Positions 34,976 through 43,064 of a stretch of 64,000 bases of DNA are shown piece after piece. This stretch comes from Shinella sp032095155. GTDB taxonomy: Bacteria > Pseudomonadota > Alphaproteobacteria > Rhizobiales > Rhizobiaceae. Under the pieces are notes generated by a model that did no database searches, had not been told where the DNA came from, and worked only from the letters and a program-made list of their open reading frames with translations. Positions within the stretch are counted from its first letter, which is position 1. Each line of letters begins with the position of its first letter. Location of the stretch: assembly GCF_049199905.1 (NCBI RefSeq), contig NZ_JBLZPK010000034.1, positions 1 to 64,000 on the forward strand, given 5' to 3'. Position numbers and translations under genes: made by a program.

Positions 34976-35029
34976 AATATACGCTGCGCTGCGAAAAAAG
35001 ACAGCGCAATTGCCGTATGGCACCCATGC
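34976..35029 (-). promoter_or_regulatory. Promoter of DUF1127 #2 with GCAT-N5-CCAT element
   Basis: On the minus strand: -10 TATATT (plus 34976-34981), 17-base spacer, weak -35 CTGTCT (34999-35004), and the upstream element GCATGGGTGCCAT (35017-35029), identical to that of small RNA copy 1 and at the same distance from the -10. Confidence 0.6.
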
Positions 35030-35132
35030 GTTTTATGCATGTCAAGCGGAAATTTAGGCGAAATTCTGGCCAAAATCTGGGCCTGAAGCCACAAGGGTAA
35101 ATAAGCCATGCGAGATTGGTTGGTTGCGGTGC

Positions 35133-35262
35133 AAAAAGCAACGCCCGCCGGGGGAGGAGATCCGGCGGGCGTTGCTAATATCGATTGGCAGCTTGGGAGG
35201 AGGAGGGGCTGCCAATCCTTGTCGGGGACGTTGGGAGGAGGAGATCGTCGCCCGACCGATGA
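35133..35262 (-). ncRNA. Small RNA, alpha-r14 (NfeR1) type, copy 1
   Basis: Predicted trans-acting RNA of about 130 bases. Reading the minus strand it forms three hairpins: HP1 at 35221-35256, HP2 at 35183-35217 with arms GATTGGCAGC/GCTGCCAATC, and HP3 at 35137-35176, a perfect 15-bp stem followed by UUUUU, the terminator. All three loops expose CUCCUCCC or a variant of it, an anti-Shine-Dalgarno motif. Three hairpins, 115-125 bases and this motif are the known description of the alpha-r14 family, whose Sinorhizobium member NfeR1 acts in osmoadaptation and nodulation. A CTATAT -10 sits just upstream. Family assignment is from memory of the architecture, not from alignment. Confidence 0.85.
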
Positions 35263-35267
35263 GAAGG

Positions 35268-35321
35268 ATATAGACTGCCCGGACGATGGGCAAAAGCGCG
35301 CGATGGGAATGGCACCCATGC
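35268..35321 (-). promoter_or_regulatory. Promoter of small RNA copy 1
   Basis: On the minus strand: -10 CTATAT (plus 35268-35273), 17-base spacer, -35 CTTTTG (35291-35296), and upstream GCATGGGTGCCATTCCCAT (35303-35321). The predicted transcription start is near 35261, a few bases before the first hairpin. Confidence 0.7.
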
Positions 35322-35432
35322 ACTAGCCGCATGCTTTCGGCCGGCGTCGCTGAATACGGCACAGGCATCGGCATACAGCTGGCGGCGAAAGGCGATTTTG
35401 GGATTGCGGGGCGGGGTTTGCCAGGTGTCTGG

Positions 35433-35562
35433 CCAAAACAATAACGCCCGCCGGGGGAGGAGGTCCGGCGGGCGTCATTAAGAATGATTGGCAACTGGGA
35501 GGAGGAGTGTTGCCAATCGTATCGGAGGAGCGCTGGGAGGAGGAGTGCGCTGCTCCGAATTC
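35433..35562 (-). ncRNA. Small RNA, alpha-r14 (NfeR1) type, copy 2
   Basis: Second copy of the same three-hairpin plan on the minus strand: HP1 at 35523-35557, HP2 at 35486-35518 with arms GATTGGCAAC/GTTGCCAATC, and HP3 at 35441-35478, a GC-rich stem followed by a T-rich tail. Each loop again carries CUCCUCCC. HP2 and HP3 arms are nearly identical to copy 1; HP1 has diverged, with compensating changes that keep the stem. I see no promoter directly in front; the nearest candidate lies about 130 bases further upstream, so the true 5' end is uncertain. Confidence 0.75.
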
Positions 35563-35695
35563 CTGTTCAATCCCGTTTCCGGCATCGGGTCTGTCGGCAT
35601 CATGCCGGGCGTTCGACCATTCCGCCCTCCGGTCTGCCTGTCGCCTCAGCGGCGCCTTGGTTTCCGGTCCGGACCATCTCTGATCCGATGACTGC

Positions 35696-35750
35696 AACCT
35701 AACCCGATCCCTCGATTTTGTGCAGTGCAATATGGGAATGGATGATATGC
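35696..35750 (-). promoter_or_regulatory. Promoter-like region upstream of small RNA copy 2
   Basis: On the minus strand, GCATATCATCCATTCCCAT (plus 35732-35750) lies exactly 30 bases from a poor -10 (TAGGTT, 35696-35701), the same spacing as in small RNA copy 1. Between them is TTGCACTGCACA (35719-35730), as in the DUF1127 #1 promoter. The rest of the 420-base stretch 35563-35982 shows no gene I can support. Confidence 0.45.
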
Positions 35751-35982
35751 GCCCGCTGCATGCCCGAAATCGAAACGCCATTGGCGTCTTGTTGCTAAAT
35801 CTGCCAGGGATTTCTTTATTTCCCGTTAATCATCCTGCCCGTCTTGCGGCTTTTACCGCGAATGATCGTCCGCATTGTGGATTGTCGCTTCGATTGCGAA
35901 TTTCTCGACGCGCTATACCGTTCCTGCTGACAGCGTGTGAAACACGCGAGTCGGGCGCATTTCAGAAAAAGGGCGGGGACGA

Positions 35983-37086
35983 ATGTATAGGGGCAGGTTG
36001 AAACGCGATCTCAAACTGTGGACGCAGCAAGGCTTGCTCGATGCGCCGACCGTCGATCGTCTCCTGAAAGAATATGATTCCCGCGAAAGCTCGTTCAGCC
36101 TCGGCCGCGTGCTGATGATGATCGCCGCTCTTCTCGTGTCGGCCGCCGTGCTGCTGCTGGTCGCCGCCAATTGGGAGGCGATCCCGCGCCTTGCGCGCGT
36201 CGTTGGCATCGTCGCGCTGATCTGGGGCGCTTATCTGGCTGGCGGGTTGCTGACCCAGCGTGGCGCGCCGCGCCTTGCCGCGGCCTTCCTTGCGGTCGGC
36301 ACGCTGTCCTTCGGCGGTGCCATCGCGTTGGTCGGGCAGATGTACCATCTCTCCGGCGATGCGGTTCAGGCGATGCTTGTCTGGTTCGCAGGCGCGGTGA
36401 TTGCGGCAATACTTTTCCGCTCCGGCGCCGTGACGGCCATTGCCGGTTTTCTCGCCTGCGCCGTCGCCTGGACGGACTGGAGCGAATCCTACCATGCCAG
36501 CGATACTTTGCTGCTCTGGCTGATGCCGCTTATGGCCGTCATCGTCATCCTGCTGGTGCGTTACACGGACGCCGGGCGTGTGCGCCATATCGCCTATCTG
36601 CTGCTGGTCGCCTGGCTTGCCTTCATCTATGGCGAACACGATACCCCCGCCACGGCGATAACAATCGCATCGCTCGGCGCGCTGGCCTATCTGCTAGCCG
36701 CCGTGCCGCAATCGCCGCTTCACGCACTGGCCCGCAGCGCCGGTGCTGCCCCCGCCTTCTACTCCTATCTCGTGCTGCTGCTCGGCCTGTTTGTTCTGCA
36801 TGCCGAATTCGACACCGTGGGAGATCGCCTGATGCTCGGCATCATCACGCTTGTCGTGGCCATCGGTGGCATCGTGTTTTCAGGCAAAGAGAACGGCGCG
36901 GTGCGTTATCTCGGTTATGTCACCTTCGCGGTCGAAACGCTCTATCTCGCCTCCGAGACCATCGGCTCGATCATCGGCACATCCGGCTTCTTCCTGATCT
37001 CCGGTCTGGTGGTCGCGCTGATCGCCTGGGCCGTGATCGTCGTCGAGCGCCGTTTTTCCAAGGCTGAAACCAAGGCGGAGGCCTGA
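35983..37086 (+). CDS. DUF2157 domain membrane protein
   Basis: A 367-residue integral membrane protein. The N-terminal DUF2157 region (RLKRDLKLWTQQGLLDAPTVDRLLKEYD) precedes about ten hydrophobic helices. It sits three bases ahead of a GDYXXLXY protein, a pairing that is common across bacteria and suggests a joint membrane complex of unknown job. The start at 35983 is the first plausible codon after the small RNA region. No catalytic motif is visible. Confidence 0.85.
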   Translation: MYRGRLKRDLKLWTQQGLLDAPTVDRLLKEYDSRESSFSLGRVLMMIAALLVSAAVLLLVAANWEAIPRLARVVGIVALIWGAYLAGGLLTQRGAPRLAAAFLAVGTLSFGGAIALVGQMYHLSGDAVQAMLVWFAGAVIAAILFRSGAVTAIAGFLACAVAWTDWSESYHASDTLLLWLMPLMAVIVILLVRYTDAGRVRHIAYLLLVAWLAFIYGEHDTPATAITIASLGALAYLLAAVPQSPLHALARSAGAAPAFYSYLVLLLGLFVLHAEFDTVGDRLMLGIITLVVAIGGIVFSGKENGAVRYLGYVTFAVETLYLASETIGSIIGTSGFFLISGLVVALIAWAVIVVERRFSKAETKAEA

Positions 37087-37089
37087 GCC

Positions 37090-37680
37090 ATGTCGATCCT
37101 TTCTTCTTTCCGCATTCCGCCGGTCGTCGCCGCCATCATCGCAGCAGCTCTGCAGACGGCCGTGCTCGGCTACATGGTCGAAAGCCGCGCCTCGATCCTG
37201 CGCAACGGCGCGGATATCAGGTTGAAGACGCTGCCCGTCGATCCACGCGATCTGCTGCGCGGCGATTACGTTATCCTCTCCTACCCGATTTCGACGATCC
37301 CGAAGAGCATCGTCACCGGCGAGGTGCCGAAGGTGAACGGCCGCGAGCGGCTTGTCGTGCGCCTGAAGCCCGGCACGGACGGGCTGTGGACGGCGACCGA
37401 GGCGAGTTTCGGCACGCTGGCGCCGGAGGAAGGCAGCGTTCTCTTGCGCTCGCTGCCCTTCGATTACTACTCCGTGACCGACGGCGTGCTGCCGGACAGC
37501 CTGTTCGTCAGTTACGGCCTCGAGCGCTATTATGTGCCGGAAGGGCAGGGCAAGGTGCTGGAGGAGGCCCGCAACCAGGAAGAGCTCGAGGTGGAGGCGC
37601 GCGTGGCGAAAGATGGCACGCCGCAGATCGCCCGGCTGATCCTGCGCGGCGAGCCGGTCTATGACGAACCGCTTTATTGA
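37090..37680 (+). CDS. GDYXXLXY domain protein
   Basis: A 196-residue protein with one N-terminal membrane helix (PVVAAIIAAALQTAVLGYMV) and an outer domain carrying the naming motif as LPVDPRDLLRGDYVILSYPI. Members are thought to face the periplasm. It follows the DUF2157 gene by three bases, and the two are certainly one transcriptional unit. It ends 135 bases before tRNA-Leu. Function unknown. Confidence 0.88.
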   Translation: MSILSSFRIPPVVAAIIAAALQTAVLGYMVESRASILRNGADIRLKTLPVDPRDLLRGDYVILSYPISTIPKSIVTGEVPKVNGRERLVVRLKPGTDGLWTATEASFGTLAPEEGSVLLRSLPFDYYSVTDGVLPDSLFVSYGLERYYVPEGQGKVLEEARNQEELEVEARVAKDGTPQIARLILRGEPVYDEPLY

Positions 37681-37815
37681 GCGCAAGGGCTGGGAGAACA
37701 GTCATTTCCGTGTCATTTTTCCTTTGATCCGCCGAAAACGGGTGATATAGAGACGCCGCGCTCGGAAGGCGTCATGGGAGCGGCCTGGCCGCCCGTGGCA
37801 ACGAGGTTTCTGAGA

Positions 37816-37900
<85 letters not shown>

Positions 37901-38080
37901 GAACCACGAAACGCGCAAAACAACAGGTTTGCGCGGGCGTGGAGCATTTCAGCGCGCCATTTTGCTTGCCAAAAGGCCACCGAATTCAGTAAAGCCACTG
38001 CCGGCAAATGGACCGGCGGGGTGCTCGCCATAACCGGAACCGCGGTTTGAGCACCGCCAACTCGAAATGAAGGTTTGAAC

Positions 38081-39556
38081 ATGCAGGTTATCGAAACGCT
38101 CGCTGAAGGGCTGAAGCGCGAAATCAAGGTCGTCATCCCGGCCAAGGACATGGAAGCTCAGATGAACGAGCGTCTTGAGGACGTGAAGGGCCGTGTCCGC
38201 ATCAACGGCTTCCGTCCGGGCAAGGTGCCCTTCGCCCATCTCAAGAAGATGTACGGCAAATCCGTCATGGCCGAACTCGTCAACGAGATCGTCCGTGACC
38301 GTCCGACCGCCATCCTCTCCGAGCGCGGCGAAAAGTCGGCCACGCAGCCGGAAGTCGCGATGACCGAAGACCAGGCCGAAGCCGAGAAGATCCTCAACGG
38401 CCAGGCCGATTTCGAATTCACGCTGTCCTACGAAGTGATCCCCGCGATCGACCTCAAAGACAATTCCGGCATCGCCGTCACCCGTGAAGTCGTCGATATC
38501 GACGCCAAGGAAGTCGACGAGCAGATCCTCAAGATCGCCGAAAGCGCCCGCTCCTACGAAACCAAGAAGGGCAAGGCCGCCGACGGCGACCGCGTCACGA
38601 TCGATTACCTCGGCAAGGTCGATGGCGAAGCCTTCGACGGCGGCAAGGACGAAGACGCAGAACTCGTTCTCGGCTCCAACCGCTTTATTCCGGGCTTCGA
38701 AGAGCAGCTCGTCGGCCTGAAGGCTGGCGACGAGAAGGTCATCACCGTGACCTTCCCGGCTGAGTACCCGGCCGCAAACCTCGCTGGCAAGGAAGCCACC
38801 TTCGACATCAAGGTCAAGGAAGTCGCTGCCGCCGCCGACGTCGAGATCAACGACGACCTCGCCACCAAGCTCGGCCTCGAATCGGCCGACAAGCTGCGCG
38901 AAATCGTCCGCGGCCAGATCGAAAGCCAGTACGGCTCGGTCACCCGCCAGAAGGTCAAGCGTCAGATCCTCGACCAGCTCGACGAGATGTACAAGTTCGA
39001 AACCCCGGAGCGCCTGGTCGAAGCCGAGTTCGAGAACATCTGGCGCCAGATCAACACCGATCTCGCCCAGTCCGGCAAGACCTTCGCTGACGAAGACACC
39101 ACGGAAGAAGCCGCTCGCGAAGAATACCGCAAGCTCGCCGAACGCCGCGTCCGCCTCGGCCTCGTTCTCTCGGAAATCGGCGAAAAGGCCGGCGTCCAGG
39201 TAACGGACGAGGAAATGCAGCAGTCGCTTTATCAGCAGCTGCGCCAGTTCCCGGGCCAGGAAAAGCAGATCCTCGAATACTTCCAGAAGACCCCGGGTGC
39301 CGCCGCTTCGCTGCGCGCACCGATCTTCGAAGAAAAGGTCGTCGATCACCTGCTCGGTGAAATCAAGGTAACGGACAAGACCGTTTCCAAGGAAGACCTG
39401 CTCGCCGACGACGAAGACGGCGACGACAAGGGCTCCAAGAAGGCTGCGCCGAAGAAGAAGGCTGCCACCAAGGCCGAAGCTCAGGAAGGCGAAGACGCCG
39501 CTCCGAAGAAGAAGGCCCCGGCCAAGAAGAAGGCCGCTGAAGGCGACGCCGAGTAA
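38081..39556 (+). CDS. tig: Trigger factor
   Basis: Ribosome-bound chaperone and peptidyl-prolyl isomerase that meets nascent chains. The ribosome-binding signature GFRPGKVP lies near residue 46 (RINGFRPGKVPFAHLKKMYG), followed by the FKBP-type domain (DRVTIDYLGKVDGEAFDGG) and the helical C-terminal arms. The ATG at 38081 is preceded by GAAGG and preferred over a TTG at 38075. The last 50 or so residues form a Lys/Ala-rich tail beyond the usual end of the family. A GC-rich hairpin-prone leader lies between tRNA-Leu and the gene. Confidence 0.96.
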   Translation: MQVIETLAEGLKREIKVVIPAKDMEAQMNERLEDVKGRVRINGFRPGKVPFAHLKKMYGKSVMAELVNEIVRDRPTAILSERGEKSATQPEVAMTEDQAEAEKILNGQADFEFTLSYEVIPAIDLKDNSGIAVTREVVDIDAKEVDEQILKIAESARSYETKKGKAADGDRVTIDYLGKVDGEAFDGGKDEDAELVLGSNRFIPGFEEQLVGLKAGDEKVITVTFPAEYPAANLAGKEATFDIKVKEVAAAADVEINDDLATKLGLESADKLREIVRGQIESQYGSVTRQKVKRQILDQLDEMYKFETPERLVEAEFENIWRQINTDLAQSGKTFADEDTTEEAAREEYRKLAERRVRLGLVLSEIGEKAGVQVTDEEMQQSLYQQLRQFPGQEKQILEYFQKTPGAAASLRAPIFEEKVVDHLLGEIKVTDKTVSKEDLLADDEDGDDKGSKKAAPKKKAATKAEAQEGEDAAPKKKAPAKKKAAEGDAE

Positions 39557-39586
39557 TCGGTTCGAACTCTATCGTATCTGGAGAAG

Positions 39587-39750
39587 NNNNNNNNNNNNNN
39601 NNNNNNNNNNNNNNNNNNNNNNNNNNNNNNNNNNNNNNNNNNNNNNNNNNNNNNNNNNNNNNNNNNNNNNNNNNNNNNNNNNNNNNNNNNNNNNNNNNNN
39701 NNNNNNNNNNNNNNNNNNNNNNNNNNNNNNNNNNNNNNNNNNNNNNNNNN
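39587..39750. other. Assembly gap (164 N) between tig and aapP
   Basis: Unknown bases between the convergent ends of tig and the aap operon. No gene is cut by it as far as can be seen. Confidence 0.95.
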
Positions 39751-39754
39751 GCAG

Positions 39755-39785
39755 CAAAAAAAGGCGAGCCTTGCGGCCCGCCTTC
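39755..39785 (-). terminator. Terminator of the aap operon
   Basis: AAGGCGAGCC (39761-39770) pairs with GGCCCGCCTT (39775-39784) around TTGC, with one mismatch; the minus-strand RNA then runs into seven U. Confidence 0.85.
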
Positions 39786-39808
39786 GCAAAATCCCGATGC
39801 CGACCCGC

Positions 39809-40585
39809 TTAGTGCAGGATCTGGCTGAGGAAGAGTTTTGTGCGCTCGTGCTGCGGATTGTCGAAGAACTCGGCCGGCGAATTCTGTTCGACGATCTGGC
39901 CCTGGTCCATGAAGATGACCCGGTTGGCGACCTGGCGGGCGAAGCCCATTTCGTGCGTCACGCACAGCATGGTCATGCCTTCTTCGGCCAGCGACACCAT
40001 CGTGTCGAGCACTTCCTTGACCATTTCCGGATCGAGCGCGGAGGTCGGCTCGTCGAACAGCATGATCTTCGGCTTCATGCACAGCGAACGGGCGATCGCC
40101 ACGCGCTGCTGCTGGCCGCCCGAAAGCTGGCCGGGATATTTGTTCGCCTGTTCCGGGATCTTGACGCGCTTGAGGTAGTGCATCGCCACTTCCTCGGCAT
40201 CCTTCTTCGGCATCTTGCGCACCCAGATCGGCGCCAGCGTGCAGTTTTCCAGGATCGTCAGATGCGGGAAGAGGTTGAAGTGCTGGAATACCATGCCGAC
40301 TTCGCGGCGCACTTCGTCGATCTTCTTCAGGTCGTTGGTCAGTTCGATGCCGTCGACAACGATCTGGCCCTTCTGGTGCTCTTCCAGCCGGTTGATGCAG
40401 CGGATCATCGTCGACTTGCCGGAGCCCGACGGGCCGGCGATGACGATGCGCTCGCCTTTCATGACCTTGAGATTGATGTCGCGCAGAACGTGGAAATCGC
40501 CGTACCACTTGTTCATGTTGGTGATCTCGACCGCGACATCCGTGGTGGAGACTGCCAGTTTTTGCGCCTGGGCTTGGGTTGCCAT
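39809..40585 (-). CDS. aapP: General L-amino acid ABC transporter, ATP-binding protein AapP
   Basis: ATPase of the broad-range amino acid importer AapJQMP. Walker A GPSGSGKST near residue 51, signature LSGGQQQRVAIARSL near 153, and Walker B IMLFDEPTSALD follow in order in 258 residues, typical of polar amino acid transporters. It is the last gene of the operon, 17 bases after aapM, with a terminator behind. In rhizobia the Aap system handles uptake and also influences amino acid efflux and nitrogen exchange in nodules. Confidence 0.95.
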   Translation of the reverse strand: MATQAQAQKLAVSTTDVAVEITNMNKWYGDFHVLRDINLKVMKGERIVIAGPSGSGKSTMIRCINRLEEHQKGQIVVDGIELTNDLKKIDEVRREVGMVFQHFNLFPHLTILENCTLAPIWVRKMPKKDAEEVAMHYLKRVKIPEQANKYPGQLSGGQQQRVAIARSLCMKPKIMLFDEPTSALDPEMVKEVLDTMVSLAEEGMTMLCVTHEMGFARQVANRVIFMDQGQIVEQNSPAEFFDNPQHERTKLFLSQILH

Positions 40586-40602
40586 ATGTGTGTTCCTCTC
40601 AC

Positions 40603-41757
40603 TTATCTCTTGTGGCTCTTGTCGAGGCGGCGTTCGATGAAGGCCGAGTAGCGCGACATGCCGAAGCAGAAAATCCAGAATGTGAAGCCGGCGAAGATCA
40701 GGCCCGTTAGCGGCGTGACCGGCGTGATCCAGCCCGAATCCCCAAAGCTCGCCTTCACGATGCCGAGCAGGTCGTACATCGAAATGATCGTGACGAGGGA
40801 CGTATCCTTGAACATGCCGATGAAGGTGTTCACGATGCCGGGGATCACGAGTTTGATGGCCTGCGGTAGCACGATGAAGGTCATTTTGTGGAAGTAGTTT
40901 AGACCAAGTGCATCGGCCGCTTCATATTGTCCTTTCGGAATGGCTTGAAGACCGCCGCGAATGACCTCCGCCATATAGGCGGATGCGAAGATCGACACGC
41001 CGATGAGCGCGCGCAGGAACTTGTCGATATTGTTGCCCGGCTCAAGGAAGAGCGGCAGCAGCACGCTCGCCATGAAGAGAACGGTGATCAGCGGCACGCC
41101 GCGGATCAGTTCGATGAAGGCGACGCAGACCGTCTTCAGGATCGGCATGCTCGACCGGCGGCCGAGCGCCAGGAGGATGCCCGCCGGCAGCGAGATCGTG
41201 ATGCCGACGAAGGAGATGATCAGCGTTACCATCAGGCCGCCCCAGAGCGACGTTTCCACATGGCGCAGGCCGAAGACGCCGCCAAGCAGCAGGAAGAACG
41301 CGACCACCGGAAGCACGATGAGCAGCAGGATCGCGTTCAGCCGCTTGCGCGGCACCTTCGGCATCAGGAAGGGGATGAGCAGCCCGACGAACATGGCGAC
41401 GACCAGAAGCGGCCGCCAAAGCTCGTCACGCGGGTAGGAGCCGAACATGAACTGCACGAAGCGATCGCCAACATAGGCCCAGCAGGCTCCGTTCCAGCCG
41501 GCGGGCAGCTGGCCGCCCTGTTCGACGGTCAGGCAGGCCGTGCGATCCGACCCGGTCCAGACGGCCGAGACGAACAGCCAGTTGATCAGGCCCGGTAGGA
41601 AATAGACGAGTGCGGCAAGCGCAATGAGCGACAGGACGCTGTCCTTCACCGAGGCGAAGAGGTTCTTGCGGATCCAGCCGATGGCGGTCGAATCGGACAG
41701 CGGCGGCTTTTCGGGCTCGAGGAACCGGTCGCGGACATAGGTAATGGTCTCGGTCAT
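40603..41757 (-). CDS. aapM: General L-amino acid ABC transporter permease AapM
   Basis: Inner membrane permease of the Aap importer. The 384-residue protein starts MTETITYVRDRFLEPEKPPL at 41757 and contains the inner-membrane coupling segment YMAEVIRGGLQAIPKGQYEA, followed by AADALGLNYF, typical of amino acid permeases. Its length matches AapM of Rhizobium. The start lies one base after the aapQ stop, so the two are translationally coupled; an upstream in-frame start at 41787 would overlap aapQ and is rejected. Confidence 0.95.
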   Translation of the reverse strand: MTETITYVRDRFLEPEKPPLSDSTAIGWIRKNLFASVKDSVLSLIALAALVYFLPGLINWLFVSAVWTGSDRTACLTVEQGGQLPAGWNGACWAYVGDRFVQFMFGSYPRDELWRPLLVVAMFVGLLIPFLMPKVPRKRLNAILLLIVLPVVAFFLLLGGVFGLRHVETSLWGGLMVTLIISFVGITISLPAGILLALGRRSSMPILKTVCVAFIELIRGVPLITVLFMASVLLPLFLEPGNNIDKFLRALIGVSIFASAYMAEVIRGGLQAIPKGQYEAADALGLNYFHKMTFIVLPQAIKLVIPGIVNTFIGMFKDTSLVTIISMYDLLGIVKASFGDSGWITPVTPLTGLIFAGFTFWIFCFGMSRYSAFIERRLDKSHKR

Positions 41758-41758
41758 C

Positions 41759-42967
41759 TCAGCGCTCCACCAGGGCCATCTTGGCATTGAACCAGTTCAT
41801 GAACAGCGACGTGACGAGGCTGATCGAGACATAGATCAGCATCCAGATCGAGATGATCTCGATCGACTTGCCGGACTGGTTGAGGATGGTGCCGCCGACC
41901 GCGACGAGATCGGCATAACCGACGGCCACCGCGAGCGAGGAGTTCTTGATGAGGTTGAGATACTGCGAGGTGAGCGGCGGAATGATGATGCGCAGCGCCT
42001 GCGGCAGCACGACGAGGCGCGTCGCATGGCCGGGCCGAAGGCCGAGCGCATAGGAGGCTTCGGTCTGCCCGTGCGAGACGCCGCGGATGCCGGCGCGCAC
42101 GATCTCCGCAATGAACGAGGCCGTGTAGAGCGACAGCGCGAGATAGAGCGCCAGGAACTCCGGCCCGATGACCATGCCGCCCTTCATGTTGAAGGAGCCG
42201 GGCACCGCGTAGTCGAGCGTCAGAGGCTGGCCCATCACGATGAAGACGGCAAGCGGCAGGAGCACGATGAGCGCCAGATTGACCCAGAGAACCGGCGGGC
42301 GCTGGCCCGTGGCGCGCTGGCGGGCATTGGCCCAGATCGTGAAGGCGATGGCCGCGACGATGCCGATCAGCAAGGCGGCGAGCACCACGCCGAACCCTTC
42401 GCCGAATACCGGAGCCGGCATGTAGATGCCGCGGTTCGAGATGAAGAAGACGGCGCCCGGATCGTCCTTGACGCTCTGGAAGATCGTGCGGATGGAGGGC
42501 AGCAGGGCGAGAACGCCGAGATACCAGAAGAAGATGACGAGCAGCGGCGGGATGTTGCGGAAGATTTCCACATAGACCGTGCAGAGCCGCGCGATCAGCC
42601 AGTTGTGCGACAGGCGCCCGACGCCGACCAAAAGGCCGACGACCGTCGCGGTGACGATGCCGGCGGCGGCGACCACGAGCGTGTTGAGGAGGCCAACCTG
42701 CAACGCGCGGAAATAGGTCGAGTCGCTGGAATAGGAGATCAGCGCCTGCGCAAGGTCGAAACCGGCGCGGCTGTTCAGGAAGCCGAAGCCCGCCGTCATA
42801 TTGGCGCGGGCAAGGTTCTGGACGACGTTGTTCCAGGCGTACCAGACGGCGCCGATGATCACGACGAGCGTGACGACCTGATAGACGACGCTTCTGAGCG
42901 CCGGATTGTAAAGAAGCGATACCTTCGGCGGTTCGCCGGACCCTGTTCGGGCATCCGCAAGAGCCAT
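41759..42967 (-). CDS. aapQ: General L-amino acid ABC transporter permease AapQ
   Basis: Second permease of the Aap importer, 402 residues. It has a long N-terminal region with membrane helices and a periplasmic insert (GAVFFISNRGIYMPAPVFGE), typical of the large Aap/Bzt permeases, and the coupling loop FIAEIVRAGIRGVSHGQTEA. It forms a heterodimer with AapM. It is about 100 bases downstream of aapJ, separated by a hairpin at 43016-43043. Confidence 0.95.
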   Translation of the reverse strand: MALADARTGSGEPPKVSLLYNPALRSVVYQVVTLVVIIGAVWYAWNNVVQNLARANMTAGFGFLNSRAGFDLAQALISYSSDSTYFRALQVGLLNTLVVAAAGIVTATVVGLLVGVGRLSHNWLIARLCTVYVEIFRNIPPLLVIFFWYLGVLALLPSIRTIFQSVKDDPGAVFFISNRGIYMPAPVFGEGFGVVLAALLIGIVAAIAFTIWANARQRATGQRPPVLWVNLALIVLLPLAVFIVMGQPLTLDYAVPGSFNMKGGMVIGPEFLALYLALSLYTASFIAEIVRAGIRGVSHGQTEASYALGLRPGHATRLVVLPQALRIIIPPLTSQYLNLIKNSSLAVAVGYADLVAVGGTILNQSGKSIEIISIWMLIYVSISLVTSLFMNWFNAKMALVER

Positions 42968-43015
42968 GCATTTCCCCTGACGTTGTTTCGCCCTGTTTGC
43001 CGGGCGTTTGTTTTA

Positions 43016-43043
43016 AAGGGGAGGGCGTTTATGCGCCCTCCCG
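43016..43043 (-). promoter_or_regulatory. Intercistronic hairpin between aapJ and aapQ
   Basis: GGGAGGGCG (43019-43027) pairs perfectly with CGCCCTCCC (43034-43042). It has no long U tract, so it more likely protects the aapJ message and dampens permease expression than terminates fully, as is usual after binding-protein genes. Confidence 0.7.
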
Positions 43044-43064
43044 ATCGTCACGTCTGACCGTAGC

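Noticed and set aside
35133..35562. GGGAGGAG repeats considered as a CRISPR array or an att-like repeat
   Set aside because: Each unit is a hairpin of different stem, spacing is uneven, and the set fits small RNA structure with terminators. No cas genes or integrase are near.
35590..35690. A 25-codon minus-strand frame starting MVRTGNQGAAEATG in the leader of small RNA copy 2
   Set aside because: Only a weak ribosome binding site, no conservation evidence and ordinary chance length in GC-rich DNA.
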